64,000 nucleotides of DNA from Neisseriaceae bacterium JH1-16 (GTDB lineage Bacteria > Pseudomonadota > Gammaproteobacteria > Burkholderiales > Chromobacteriaceae). Numbering within the stretch: position 1 is the first letter of the stretch; the number at the start of each line of letters is the position of its first letter. The translations under genes and the position numbers were made by a program. The notes beneath the pieces were generated by a model that did no database searches, had not been told where the DNA came from, and worked only from the letters and a program-made list of their open reading frames with translations. The stretch is from assembly GCA_025989215.1 (NCBI GenBank), contig JAPDNP010000002.1, positions 186,001 through 250,000 of the forward strand. Direction: 5' to 3'. This document shows positions 37,791 through 47,003 of this stretch, in pieces.

Positions 37791-39221
37791 ATGCAAAATA
37801 CTCTCGATCGTCATCCGCGGCGCGCGCTGGGCTGGCTTGCGCTGGCGGCGACGTTTGCGACCCTGACCGGCTGCGCCAACCAGCAGGACGGAGCCGCCCG
37901 GGTCAGCCCGTTGCATCCTGAGTTACTCGGCCTGCCGGCCGGTTCGGCCGACGCCGCCGCGCCGGCCCAGTGGTGGGCAGCACTGAACGACGCACAACTG
38001 AGCCGGCTGATGCAAGACGGCTTGACCAACAGCCCGTCGCTGGCGGTAGCCGCGGCACGCATCCGCGCCGCCGCGGCCGCGCAAGGCCTGGCCAAATCGG
38101 CCGACGGCCCGCATGTCGACGCCAATGTCTCGTATAGCCGCACCCACTACTCGGAATTCGGCCTGTTTCCGCCCCCGATCGGCGGCAGTTGGATGAACCT
38201 GAACGACATCGGCCTGAACGCCGGCTACAGCTTCGACTTCTGGGGCAAGACCAAGAGCCGCGTCGAGGCCGCCATCGGCCAGCAGCGCTCCGCCATCGCC
38301 GAACAGCGCGACACACGCAATCTGCTCGAGGCGGCGATCGCTACCCAGTATCTGGAATGGCAGACCGCCAAGGTGGCGCAGCGCCTGGCCGCCGACAACC
38401 GCCAGCAAGCGCAGGACCTGGCTCGGCTGGCCGCCGCGCAGCAACAGGCCGGCCTGAACGCGCCGGACGTGCGCGCCAATGCCGACTCGCGCCTGGCCGA
38501 CCTGCGCCAGCGCGAGAGCCAAGCCAACGCCCGCGTCGAACGCACCGAGCACGCGTTAGCCGCGCTGACCGGTCATGGCCCGAACCAGCTCAAGCTCACC
38601 GCCCAGCCGGTGCAGCAGTGGTCGCTGCCCACCGGCGACCTGAGCACCCGCCTACTGGCGCAACGCGGCGATGTGCTGGCCAGCCGTTGGCGCGCCGAGG
38701 CGGCCGCCTCGCAGGTGAAGGCGGCACGCGCCGAGTTCTACCCGGACATCAGCCTGTCGGCGATGATCGGCCTGGAGGCTCAGAATACCAGCGACCTGTT
38801 CACCCGGGCCGCCCGTCAGATGGCGCTCAGCCCGGTGCTGACGCTGCCGATCTTCCATGCCGGCGAGCTGAACGCCAACCTGGCCGGTCGTGCCGCCGAC
38901 TACGACGCTGCGGTGGCGAGTTACAACCAGACGCTGCTGAACGCCGCGCGCGATGCCACCGATCGACTGTCCGATCTGAATGCCGCCAAGCAGGCTGAAA
39001 CCGACGCCCAGCACGCCCGCGAAGCCGAGATGCGCCGCCATCAGAGCGTGCAGGCCCGCTTCAATAACGGCCTGGTGCGCCGCGAGGTGCTGCTGCAGAG
39101 CCTGCAGTCGCTCAACGGTGCCCAGTTGGCCGAAAGCGAGGCGCACGCCGCACGTATCGCCGCTCAGATTGCCCTGATCCGCGCCCTCGGCGGCGCGGCC
39201 GACCCCATGCCCAAAGCCTGA
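37791..39221 (+). CDS. Outer membrane efflux lipoprotein, NodT/OprM family
   Basis: 476 aa from ATG 37791 (AAGGTGA before it); the longer frame runs over the terminator and is rejected. Lipoprotein signal with lipobox LTGC (lipid-bearing Cys about residue 28). Two repeats of the outer membrane factor fold: PQWWAALNDAQLSRLM, SYSRTHYSEFGLFPPPIGG, FDFWGK, then ISLSAMIGLEAQNTSDLF and PIFHAGELNANLAGR. It forms the outer pore for the EmrAB pump encoded next. One TTGGCCGAA copy lies at 39126. Confidence 0.92.
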   Translation: MQNTLDRHPRRALGWLALAATFATLTGCANQQDGAARVSPLHPELLGLPAGSADAAAPAQWWAALNDAQLSRLMQDGLTNSPSLAVAAARIRAAAAAQGLAKSADGPHVDANVSYSRTHYSEFGLFPPPIGGSWMNLNDIGLNAGYSFDFWGKTKSRVEAAIGQQRSAIAEQRDTRNLLEAAIATQYLEWQTAKVAQRLAADNRQQAQDLARLAAAQQQAGLNAPDVRANADSRLADLRQRESQANARVERTEHALAALTGHGPNQLKLTAQPVQQWSLPTGDLSTRLLAQRGDVLASRWRAEAAASQVKAARAEFYPDISLSAMIGLEAQNTSDLFTRAARQMALSPVLTLPIFHAGELNANLAGRAADYDAAVASYNQTLLNAARDATDRLSDLNAAKQAETDAQHAREAEMRRHQSVQARFNNGLVRREVLLQSLQSLNGAQLAESEAHAARIAAQIALIRALGGAADPMPKA

Positions 39222-39238
39222 AGCAGAGAACGACAATA

Positions 39239-40402
39239 ATGGACGACAATAAGAAACTGACCGAGAAAAGCCGGGCGCGCCGCAAGGTGATGGCGCGGGT
39301 AACGCTGCTGATCGTTGCGATTGCCGTGCTGGCGCTGCTGTACTGGTTCATCGTGCTGCGTCACCACCAAGAGACCGATGACGCCTACGTCGGCGGCAAC
39401 ATCGTCAGCATCACCAGCCAGGTCGGCGGCACCGTCACCACCATCGTCGCCGACGAGACCGACCGGGTGAACGCCGGCCAGTTGCTGGTGGGACTCGATC
39501 AGAGCGACGCCAAGCTGGCTTTCGACCGCGCCCGAGCCCAACTGGCACAGGCGGTACGCCAGACGGCCACCATCGTCACCAACGGCAAGCAGCTGGCGGC
39601 CAATGTCGAAGCGCGCAAGGCCGAACTGGCCAAGGCCCAGGGCGACCTGTCGCGCCGCGAAGCTGCGGCCAAGGACGGCGGCATCGGCCAGGAAGAACTG
39701 CAGCACGCCCGCGATGCCGTCACGCTGGCCAGTGCCGCCCTGACCGCCTCACAAGAGCAGTTGAACGCCAACCGCGAACTGGTGCTGTCTGACACCGCCG
39801 CCAAGCATCCGGCCGTGGCACAAGCCGCGGCCAGCGTGCGTGAAAGCTGGCTGGCGCTGAAGCGTACCGAAGTGATCGCACCGGTGAACGGCCAGCTCGC
39901 CAAGCGCAGCGTGCAACTGGGTGCCCGCATCCAGCCCGGCACACCGCTGATGACCGTGGTGCCGCTCGACCACCTGTGGGTCGACGCCAACTTCAAGGAA
40001 AGCCAGCTGGCCGACCTGCGCATCGGCCAGCCGGTCGAGCTGATCGCCGACCTCTACGGCGGCGCGGTGAAATACCGCGGCAAGGTGGTCGGACTGGCCG
40101 CCGGCACGGGTGGCGTGTTCTCGCTACTGCCGGCACAGAACGCCACCGGCAACTGGATCAAGGTCGTGCAACGCGTGCCGGTACGCATTGCACTCGACCC
40201 GCAACAGGTTGCCGAGCACCCGCTACGCCTGGGCCTGTCGATGGACGTGAAGGTCGACACCGCCGACCAGAGCGGTCCTATCCTCGCCAAGTCGGCCCGC
40301 ACCACCCCGGCGCTGCAGTCTGACGTGTACCAGGCCCAGTTGAAGGACGCCGACAAGGTCGTCGCCGACATCATCGCAGCCAACCAGCGTGATGCTCGCT
40401 GA
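39239..40402 (+). CDS. EmrA-type membrane fusion protein
   Basis: 387 aa. One N-terminal membrane anchor (about 19-40, VTLLIVAIAVLALLYWFIVL), then lipoyl halves (VGGNIVSITSQVGGTVTTI and APVNGQLAKRSVQLGARIQPG), a long helical hairpin between (about 85-205), and the beta-barrel part WVDANFKESQLADLRIGQPVELIAD. It bridges the inner pump to the outer pore. 17 bp behind the outer-membrane gene. Confidence 0.94.
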   Translation: MDDNKKLTEKSRARRKVMARVTLLIVAIAVLALLYWFIVLRHHQETDDAYVGGNIVSITSQVGGTVTTIVADETDRVNAGQLLVGLDQSDAKLAFDRARAQLAQAVRQTATIVTNGKQLAANVEARKAELAKAQGDLSRREAAAKDGGIGQEELQHARDAVTLASAALTASQEQLNANRELVLSDTAAKHPAVAQAAASVRESWLALKRTEVIAPVNGQLAKRSVQLGARIQPGTPLMTVVPLDHLWVDANFKESQLADLRIGQPVELIADLYGGAVKYRGKVVGLAAGTGGVFSLLPAQNATGNWIKVVQRVPVRIALDPQQVAEHPLRLGLSMDVKVDTADQSGPILAKSARTTPALQSDVYQAQLKDADKVVADIIAANQRDAR

Positions 40403-40416
40403 TACCGGAGCCGCTC

Positions 40417-41955
40417 ATGGCGCATAAACCGCTCGAAGGCTCGGCCCGCGTCTGGGTGACGCTGGGCCTGTCGCTGGCGGTGTTCATGCAGGTGCTGGAC
40501 ACCACCATCGCCAACGTGGCGATCCCGACCATCTCGGGCAACCTCGGTGCCTCGACCTCGCAGGGCACCTGGGTGATCACCTCCTTCGGTGTTGCCAACG
40601 CGATCGCGGTGCCGATCACCGGCTGGTTGGCCAAGCGCCTGGGCGAGGTGAAGCTGTTCCTGATCGCCACGCTCGGCTTCGTCGCCTCGTCCTGGCTGTG
40701 TGGCATTGCGCCAAACCTGGAGCTGCTGATCCTGTTCCGTGTGTTGCAAGGCGCGCTGGCCGGCCCGATGATCCCGCTGTCGCAAAGTCTGCTGCTGGCC
40801 GCCTACCCCAACGAGAAGAAAGGCATGGCGCTGGCGTTGTGGTCGATGACGGTGATCGTCGCGCCGATCTTCGGCCCGATCCTGGGCGGCTGGATCTCCG
40901 ACAACTGGCACTGGAGCTGGATCTTCTTCATCAACATCCCGGTCGGTTTCCTGTCCGCCGCCATCACCTGGAAGTTCCTGCGCCAGCGCGAGACCCCGCT
41001 GGTGCATCTGCCGATCGACCGCATCGGCCTGATGCTACTGGTAGTCGGCGTCGGCTCGCTGCAGCTGATGCTCGACCGCGGCAAGGAGCTCGACTGGTTC
41101 AACTCGACCGAAGTGGTGGCGCTGTGCATCGTCGCGGTGATCGCGCTGAGCTATCTAGTGGTGTGGGAGCTGTACGACGCACACCCGGTGGTGGATCTGT
41201 CGCTGTTCAAGAGCCGCAACTTCACCGTCGGGGTGGTGTCGATCAGCGTCGGCTACTTCCTGTACTTCGGTGCGGTGGTACTGATGCCGCTGCTGTTGCA
41301 GACCCAGCTCGGCTACACCGCCACCCAGGCGGGCTTGGCGACGGCGCCGGTCGGCATCCTGCCGGTACTGCTGTCGCCGATCATCGGCAAGCATGCGCAC
41401 CGGCTCGACCTGCGCTGGCTGGTGACGATCAGCTTCTTCGTGTTCGCGCTGAGCTTCCTGTGGCGCACCACCTTCGAGCCGGGCATGGACTTCGTCTTGG
41501 TGGCGATGCCACAGTTTGTGCAGGGGATCGCCGTGGCCTGCTTCTTCATGCCGCTGACCACGATGTCGCTGGCCGGTCTGCGCGCCGATCAGGTGGCGAG
41601 CGCATCGAGCCTGTCCAATTTCCTGCGCACGCTGTCCGGATCGATCGGCGCGTCCTTGTTCAGCGCCACCTGGGACCGCCGCGAGGCGCTGCACCACACC
41701 CAGTTGGTGGAACACGTCAATCCCTACAACCCGGCCACCGTCCACACGCTGAACCAGTTCTCGCAGGCGGGCATCGATCAGCAACCGGCGCTGGGCATGT
41801 TGGCGCGCGAAGTGACCCGTCAGGGCTACTTCATCGGTGCCAATGAAATCTTCTGGGCCTGCGCGATCCTGTTCATCCTGATGATCGGCCTGGTGTGGTT
41901 CGCCAAACCGCCGTTCCGTCCGGCAGGCGGCGGTGCGGTCGACGCGGCGCACTGA
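40417..41955 (+). CDS. EmrB/QacA-type MFS drug exporter, 14 membrane segments
   Basis: 512 aa. DHA2-family proton/drug antiporter. Motif A region and the DHA2 signature LDTTIANVAIPTISGNLGAS at segment 1, WVITSFGVANAIAVPITGWLAKRLGE, and motif C GPILGGWISDNWHWSWIFFINIP. Hydrophobic plot by eye gives 14 segments. It exports hydrophobic uncouplers and antibiotics across the whole envelope with the preceding two proteins. ACCGGAG-type sequence precedes the ATG. Confidence 0.95.
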   Translation: MAHKPLEGSARVWVTLGLSLAVFMQVLDTTIANVAIPTISGNLGASTSQGTWVITSFGVANAIAVPITGWLAKRLGEVKLFLIATLGFVASSWLCGIAPNLELLILFRVLQGALAGPMIPLSQSLLLAAYPNEKKGMALALWSMTVIVAPIFGPILGGWISDNWHWSWIFFINIPVGFLSAAITWKFLRQRETPLVHLPIDRIGLMLLVVGVGSLQLMLDRGKELDWFNSTEVVALCIVAVIALSYLVVWELYDAHPVVDLSLFKSRNFTVGVVSISVGYFLYFGAVVLMPLLLQTQLGYTATQAGLATAPVGILPVLLSPIIGKHAHRLDLRWLVTISFFVFALSFLWRTTFEPGMDFVLVAMPQFVQGIAVACFFMPLTTMSLAGLRADQVASASSLSNFLRTLSGSIGASLFSATWDRREALHHTQLVEHVNPYNPATVHTLNQFSQAGIDQQPALGMLAREVTRQGYFIGANEIFWACAILFILMIGLVWFAKPPFRPAGGGAVDAAH

Positions 41956-41978
41956 GCGCAAGCTTGATCGAACCCGTC

Positions 41979-42014
41979 AGCAAAACCCCCGAGCAATAGC
42001 TCGGGGGGTTTTTG
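41979..42014. terminator. Bidirectional terminator behind the efflux operon
   Basis: Long stem AAAACCCCCGAGC/GCTCGGGGGGTTTT with loop AATA, T-run on both strands. It ends emrB (plus) and the small gene 42069-42332 (minus). Confidence 0.92.
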
Positions 42015-42068
42015 CTTTCGTTAGCCGCTAGCCGCATCAGGCTCACCCTGTGCAACTACCGGCCGGAT

Positions 42069-42332
42069 TCAGGCCTGCTTCATCGTGTAAAACGCTTCGA
42101 GCCGTTGCAGCTTGCCGCTGCCCGCATCCAGATGCTCATCGATCAATCGATAGGCCTGGGAAATCGCTTCGTCCTCGGCCTGCTCCCTACTGGGATGGGA
42201 GTGTCTGAAGTCGAACGCCTGCTCCATGGCCGTCGCCAGATTGTGTATGGTTACCCTGACAGAATGACTCGCATCTTCCAACTGGTTGCCGCTATACGAG
42301 ATCAGATAGTCCCGGTACTCATGAATCGCCAT
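42069..42332 (-). CDS. Small hypothetical protein
   Basis: 87 aa from ATG 42332 with AGGAG upstream. Not recognised. It is an acidic-to-neutral single-domain protein: N-terminal beta-type stretch (MAIHEYRDYLISYSGNQLE, VRVTIHNLATAM) and C-terminal helix (SREQAEDEAISQAYRLIDEHLD). No Cys, no signal peptide. It resembles short cytoplasmic proteins conserved in betaproteobacteria. The 160-bp gap behind its start (42381-42540) holds nothing I can name. Confidence 0.7.
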   Translation of the reverse strand: MAIHEYRDYLISYSGNQLEDASHSVRVTIHNLATAMEQAFDFRHSHPSREQAEDEAISQAYRLIDEHLDAGSGKLQRLEAFYTMKQA

Positions 42333-42546
42333 CGTCAGTCTCCTTTTATTGCGCGTACCGCGCTGTCTTGACGTTGCCACGACCAGAGGATCAACTTGCT
42401 AGCCGTGGCACGATCGGAGTGGGCCCAGCACTGCTGGGTACGACACACGAACCACCAGTCTAGGACACAAACTCTACGCCCCCAAACTCACCGAATAACT
42501 CACTGTTCTTTCGAAAATTTTACGCAACACCGCTGGCCGAGGTAAC

Positions 42547-42571
42547 AAAAAAAGCCCTCCGTTTGGAGGGC
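42547..42571 (-). terminator. Terminator of the RidA-family gene
   Basis: Stem GCCCTCC/GGAGGGC (42554-42560 with 42565-42571), loop of four, seven T on the minus strand. Confidence 0.9.
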
Positions 42572-42594
42572 CTTCGTCAGTACCACGGCGACGC

Positions 42595-42939
42595 TCAGCG
42601 CACCGCGATGACCTTGATCTCGATCTTCCAGCTCGGGTCGACCAGCTTGGCCTGCACCGTAGCGCGCGTCGGGGTGTGCCCCGGCACCACCCACGCGTCC
42701 CAGGCGGCGTTCATCCCGGCAACGTCGGCCAGATCGGGCAGGAAGATGGTCACATCGATGACCTTGCTCTTGTCCGAACCCAGATCGGCAAGCACCTGAT
42801 CGGTCTGCTCCAGCACGTCGGCGGTCTGTGCGCGTGCATCGGCATTACCGTCGCGCGGCACCTGGGTCGTGAAGATGAAGCCGTTGGCGACGACTGCTTC
42901 GGCCAGGCGCTCGCCCGGCAGATGGCGATGTACCGTCAT
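42595..42939 (-). CDS. RidA/YjgF-family protein
   Basis: 114 aa. Chorismate-mutase-like trimer fold; many members hydrolyse reactive enamine/imine intermediates such as 2-aminoacrylate. Pattern: GFIFTTQVPRDGNADARAQTADVLEQTD, VTIFLPDLADVAGMNAAWDAWV, and TPTRATVQAKLVDPSWKIEIKVIA, where the Arg in PTRATVQ is the conserved carboxylate contact. Position and length differ from RidA itself, so it is a paralogue type. Confidence 0.88.
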   Translation of the reverse strand: MTVHRHLPGERLAEAVVANGFIFTTQVPRDGNADARAQTADVLEQTDQVLADLGSDKSKVIDVTIFLPDLADVAGMNAAWDAWVVPGHTPTRATVQAKLVDPSWKIEIKVIAVR

Positions 42940-43026
42940 AGGAATCCCCTTTTAGTCTGATTATTGGCGATGAGGCTTGCTCATCTCGTGCCTATTATGG
43001 GCCCGATCCGAGCACATCAGAAATGC

Positions 43027-43052
43027 AAAACGGCGGGATCTCCCGCCGTTTT
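43027..43052 (-). terminator. Terminator of the desaturase gene
   Basis: Perfect 12-bp arms AAAACGGCGGGA/TCCCGCCGTTTT (43027-43038 with 43041-43052). A TTGGCCGAA copy lies just upstream (43068). Confidence 0.85.
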
Positions 43053-43091
43053 GTCGTCAGCCGGCCATTCGGCCAAGCTGTATCAATACAC

Positions 43092-44282
43092 TCAGGCCGT
43101 AGCCACGCGACGCAGTTGCTGCGAGAAGCGCTGCAACGATTCGATGCCGCTCGCTTCGGCGCGGGTGCACCAGTCCTGCAGTTCCTTCAGCAGTTCGTCG
43201 CGGGTCAGCGACGAGCGCTCCCACAGACGGGTCAGCTCCTGGCGCATGCTGTACACGGTGGTCAGCACCGGGCTCTTCGACAGCACCTGGGTCAGCGCGG
43301 CACGCTCGTTTTCCGGCGTGTCCTTGGCATCCTGCTTCAGCCAGATCTTCATCTTGCGCTTCAGGTCCAGATCGCTGACCTCCGGCAGATGCGCGCTCTT
43401 CAGCTTGTCGAGTTCGCCGCGGTATACCGCCTTCAGTTCGCGAGCATAGCGAGCCGCTACCGCATAACGGTTGGCGATGATCGCCTGCAGGTGATCAACG
43501 CTCAGTTGCGGGCCGGCATCACCTTCCTGCAGTTTCGGCGCGACACGCAACACCTTGGCAAGGCCGATCATTTCCAGCGTACGGATGTAGCCCCAGCCGA
43601 TGTCGAACTCGTACCACTTGTACGAGAACTTGGCCGAAGTGCCGAAAGTGTGGTGGTTGTTGTGCAGCTCTTCGCCGCCGATGATGATGCCCCACGGGAT
43701 CAGGTTGGTCGCCGCATCTTCGTTCTCGAAGTTGCGATAGCCCACATAGTGACCCAGGCCGTTCACCACGCCGGCAGCCCAGAACGGAATCCATACCATC
43801 TGCACCGCCCAGATCGACAGACCGGCCGGCCCGAACAGCGCCAGATTGATCGCCAGCATGACGAAGATGCCCTTGCCGCTGTGGCGGGTGTAGACATTGC
43901 GCTCCAGCCAGTCGTCCGGGGTACCGCGACCGAATTTCTCGATCATCTCGCGGTCCTTGCAGGCAGCGCGGTACAGCTCGGCGCCTTCCCACAATACTTT
44001 ATTGATGCCCAGCACTTGCGGGCTGTGCGGGTCTTCCTCGGTTTCGCAACGGGCGTGGTGCTTGCGATGAATCGCAACCCACTCCTTGGTGACCATGCCC
44101 GTGGTCAGCCACAGCCAGAGACGGAAGAAGTGGCTGATCGCCGGATGCAGGTCCAGACCGCGGTGAGTCTGACAACGGTGCAGGAAGATGGTGACCGAAG
44201 CGATGGTGATGTGAGTGAGCGCCAAGGCTACCAGCACATAGCCCCACCAGGGCAGATCGATCAAACCGTTAAGCCATTGCAT
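43092..44282 (-). CDS. Acyl-CoA/fatty acid desaturase
   Basis: 396 aa, membrane-bound di-iron enzyme making unsaturated fatty acyl chains. The three His boxes are seen: HRCQTH (about 35-40), HRKHH (about 72-76) and HNNHH (about 208-212). Four hydrophobic segments surround them. A hydrophilic helical tail of about 140 residues (about 255-396) follows. It stands alone, divergent from the YdgA-like gene with a 134-bp shared upstream region. It would adjust membrane fluidity, for instance in cold. Confidence 0.93.
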   Translation of the reverse strand: MQWLNGLIDLPWWGYVLVALALTHITIASVTIFLHRCQTHRGLDLHPAISHFFRLWLWLTTGMVTKEWVAIHRKHHARCETEEDPHSPQVLGINKVLWEGAELYRAACKDREMIEKFGRGTPDDWLERNVYTRHSGKGIFVMLAINLALFGPAGLSIWAVQMVWIPFWAAGVVNGLGHYVGYRNFENEDAATNLIPWGIIIGGEELHNNHHTFGTSAKFSYKWYEFDIGWGYIRTLEMIGLAKVLRVAPKLQEGDAGPQLSVDHLQAIIANRYAVAARYARELKAVYRGELDKLKSAHLPEVSDLDLKRKMKIWLKQDAKDTPENERAALTQVLSKSPVLTTVYSMRQELTRLWERSSLTRDELLKELQDWCTRAEASGIESLQRFSQQLRRVATA

Positions 44283-44416
44283 TCGTTAAACCTTTTTCCG
44301 TTTGGAGACAAGGATCTATTGTAATCGAAACACCCGGTCAGCGCACAGTAAACACACGACAGGCGGCTCTGGTGTAACATAGTCCTTCCATTTCAACCGG
44401 AATCTTCACTCCGAAC

Positions 44417-45994
44417 GTGTTGCGTAAACAACATCTGATTGTGGCCGGCGCATCGCTCGCCGGACTGTTCGTCCTTTATAGCGGCGCGTCCTACTGGGCC
44501 GGTGTCGAAGCCGAGAAGACCCTGCAGCAGCAGCACCAGATGCTGTCCGACCTGTCGCTCTTCAAGGTGAAGTCCCACGCCTACCAGCGCGGCTGGTTCT
44601 CGTCGACCGAAACCACCGAGCTGACCTTCAACCGCAAGCTGATCGGCCCGTACGAGAACATGCTGCCGGACAACGTCAAGCCGCTGCTCGGCGCGACGAT
44701 CCGCTACACCCAGCATGTCCAGCATGGCCCCTTCCCCGGCCTGGGTCATTTCGATCTGCGCCCGGGCCGCGCGCTGGTGACGACCCAGTTCGTGATGAGC
44801 GATTCGACTCGCCAGACGCTGAAGCGCTTCTTCGGCGATGCCGAGCCGATCACCGTCACCAACCGCCTGGGCTTCGGCGGCGGCGGCGAACTGCTGGTCG
44901 AAGTACCGCCGTTCGACTACGAAGAAACGCTGTCCGGCGTGAAGATGAAGTGGCAGGGCTTCAAGCTCAACCTCGACTACAGCTCCGGCTTCAAGGAATA
45001 CAAGACCGAGGCGCTGTCGCCGGGCTTCATGCTGGCCGCCGCGACCAAGGGCGGCGTGACCTTCAACGGCGTGCGCTACATCTCCGACGCGCGCCCGGGC
45101 AGCACCGGCGTCAAGCTCGGCACCAGCGAGCTGACCGTGGGCGACGTCACGCTCAACTGGAAAGACAGCGTTCCGTACAGCATCAAGCTCAATGAGCTGA
45201 TCTATCTGCTTACCCGGATGCGCGTCGGCGAGTTCGTCAACCCGAGCGGCGAATTCAAGCCGTCCAATGTGACGTTGAAGAACCTGCGCTACCAGATCGT
45301 CACCAGCGAGCAGGACGAGTTCATCAACAGCCGCGGCAAGCTGGACTTCGAGAAGTTCGGCTACAACGATCGCGTCTACGGCCCGATGCGCCTCGACATC
45401 TCGGCGAGCCACCTGCACGGCCCGACGCTGATCAAGCTCGACCAGGAACTGGGCAAGATTCCGTTCGAGGGCGTCGACCCGGCGGTGCTGCGCAAGCAGT
45501 ACATCGACACGGTGAAGCGTTACGGCGTGCCGCTGTTGACCAACAACCCGAAGCTGACGGTCAACGACTTCTACCTGAAGATGCCGACCGGCGAGACGAC
45601 GCTCACCGGCCAGCTGACGCTGGATGGCCTGAAGGAAGCCGACCTGAACGACCCGGTCGCCTTCATCAAGCGCTTCGACGCCGAGGCCAAGGTCAACCTG
45701 CCGCGTCAGACGCTGGAAGACCTGGTGGTGGCACAGGCGCGCAACCTGTTCACCGTCGACGCCAGCGCCGAAGACCAGCCGGATGTCGGCGAGATCGACA
45801 GCCTGGCCAAGAGCCTGCTCGACTCGCAGCTGTCCGAGTGGTCGAACCAGGGCTACATCAAGATGACTGGCGGCCAGGTGTCGACCGAGATGGCGTTCAA
45901 GCAGGGTGTATTGAACATCAACAAGAAGAAGGTGCCGCTCCCCTGGGAAGAAAGCGGCGACCTGGACGCCTCTGCGGCGAGCGCAGCAAAGTAA
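44417..45994 (+). CDS. YdgA-like DUF945 family protein
   Basis: 525 aa from GTG 44417. One N-terminal membrane segment (about 6-24, HLIVAGASLAGLFVLYSGASYW), then a large periplasmic part with the family features SHAYQRGWFSSTETTELTF and HVQHGPFP. E. coli YdgA and relatives act in motility or envelope functions that remain unclear. The gene is monocistronic. Confidence 0.88.
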   Translation: MLRKQHLIVAGASLAGLFVLYSGASYWAGVEAEKTLQQQHQMLSDLSLFKVKSHAYQRGWFSSTETTELTFNRKLIGPYENMLPDNVKPLLGATIRYTQHVQHGPFPGLGHFDLRPGRALVTTQFVMSDSTRQTLKRFFGDAEPITVTNRLGFGGGGELLVEVPPFDYEETLSGVKMKWQGFKLNLDYSSGFKEYKTEALSPGFMLAAATKGGVTFNGVRYISDARPGSTGVKLGTSELTVGDVTLNWKDSVPYSIKLNELIYLLTRMRVGEFVNPSGEFKPSNVTLKNLRYQIVTSEQDEFINSRGKLDFEKFGYNDRVYGPMRLDISASHLHGPTLIKLDQELGKIPFEGVDPAVLRKQYIDTVKRYGVPLLTNNPKLTVNDFYLKMPTGETTLTGQLTLDGLKEADLNDPVAFIKRFDAEAKVNLPRQTLEDLVVAQARNLFTVDASAEDQPDVGEIDSLAKSLLDSQLSEWSNQGYIKMTGGQVSTEMAFKQGVLNINKKKVPLPWEESGDLDASAASAAK

Positions 45995-46010
45995 CGCTGC
46001 CCGTCATGTA

Positions 46011-46040
46011 AAAAGGGAGCCCACTCGGGCTCCCTTTTTT
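46011..46040 (+). terminator. Terminator behind the YdgA-like gene
   Basis: Stem AAAAGGGAGCCC/GGGCTCCCTTTT with loop ACTC and T6; T-runs on both strands, so it also serves bfr on the minus strand. Confidence 0.92.
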
Positions 46041-46079
46041 ATTGCGTCCCCGGCCCTGCCGCGGCGCATAGGGTGACGA

Positions 46080-46550
46080 TTACTCGTCCATCTGGCTTTG
46101 CAGGTAGTTCTGCAGGCCGAGCTTCTCGATCAGGCCCTGCTGAGTCTCCAGCCAGTCGACATGCTCTTCCTCGCTCTCGAGGATGTCTTCCAGCAGGTCG
46201 CGGGTCACGTAGTCCTGCACCGTTTCACAGTAGGCAATCGCTTCGCGCAGCACCGGGATCGCGGCCAGCTCCAGCTGCAGATCGCTGCCGATCATTTCCT
46301 GGGCGTTCTCACCGATGTGCAATTTACCGAGGTCCTGCAGATTGGGCAGCCCCTCGAGGAACAGGATGCGCTCGATGATGCGGTCGGCATGCTTCATCTC
46401 GTCGATCGACTCGTGGTACTCGTGATCGTTGAGCTTCTTCAGCCCCCAGTTCTTGTACATGCGGGCATGCAGAAAATACTGGTTGATCGCGGTCAGTTCG
46501 TTCTTGAGAATCGAGTTGAGGTATTTGAGGACTTTTTTATCACCTTGCAT
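46080..46550 (-). CDS. bfr: Bacterioferritin
   Basis: 156 aa from ATG 46550 (AGGAG before it). Iron-storage shell of 24 four-helix subunits. Ferroxidase ligands Glu18, Glu51 and His54 are in place, and the haem ligand Met52 ([10 protein letters not shown]) is present, so this is the haem-binding, catalytically active type. Ends [13 protein letters not shown]. Encoded near its ferredoxin partner in the same direction. Confidence 0.96.
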   Translation of the reverse strand: MQGDKKVLKYLNSILKNELTAINQYFLHARMYKNWGLKKLNDHEYHESIDEMKHADRIIERILFLEGLPNLQDLGKLHIGENAQEMIGSDLQLELAAIPVLREAIAYCETVQDYVTRDLLEDILESEEEHVDWLETQQGLIEKLGLQNYLQSQMDE

Positions 46551-46670
46551 CGCCGTCTCCTGATGGGCGCGCATGCCGGGCATGCGTCATTGAGCAGTCC
46601 GTTGCAGCACGGATGCGAAAACGCTGAAATTATGGCACAGCGGGGCGGCGACACAAGCAGGATAAGACAA

Positions 46671-46691
46671 GGCCGCCTAGGTAAGGCGGCC
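46671..46691 (-). terminator. Hairpin behind bfd
   Basis: Arms GGCCGCC/GGCGGCC (46671-46677 with 46685-46691), followed on the minus strand by TTGTCTTATCC, a weak T-tract. Confidence 0.6.
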
Positions 46692-46712
46692 TGGATGGCT
46701 GATCGGACAGGA

Positions 46713-46913
46713 TCAGGCGGCTTCGCGCAGTATCGATTTACACGAAGACTGGGCGATGGTGTCTTTCATGATCTGGCAGGCACAGCTGGCACATTTGCCA
46801 CACTCGCCAGCCACGCCCAACTCGCGATTCAGATCGCTCATGCGGGTCGCGCCATTTTCTACGGCGTGACGGATCTGGCGGTCGGTGACGGCGTTGCAGA
46901 GACAAACGTACAT
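46713..46913 (-). CDS. bfd: Bacterioferritin-associated ferredoxin
   Basis: 66 aa from ATG 46913 (GGAG before it). [2Fe-2S] protein that reduces Bfr to release iron. The cluster Cys are in YVCLCNAVTDRQI (C-x-C) and CGKCASCAC (C-x2-C). A possible Fur site overlaps its promoter. Confidence 0.93.
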   Translation of the reverse strand: MYVCLCNAVTDRQIRHAVENGATRMSDLNRELGVAGECGKCASCACQIMKDTIAQSSCKSILREAA

Positions 46914-46951
46914 GCTGCACACTCCAAAATGGGAACGGTTATCGTTGGTAG

Positions 46952-46985
46952 ATTTTATTTACGAACAATAACGATTGTCAATTAC
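46952..46985 (-). promoter_or_regulatory. bfd promoter with candidate Fur box
   Basis: On the minus strand TTGACA (complement of 46976-46981), 18-bp spacer, TAAAAT (complement of 46952-46957). The spacer and -35 include ACAAT-CGTT-ATTGT, resembling the Fur hexamer repeats. Iron control of bfd is usual in other proteobacteria. nudJ starts 19 bases beyond on the other strand and may share the control. Confidence 0.5.
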
Positions 46986-47003
46986 CTTTCATCGGGAGAG
47001 CCC

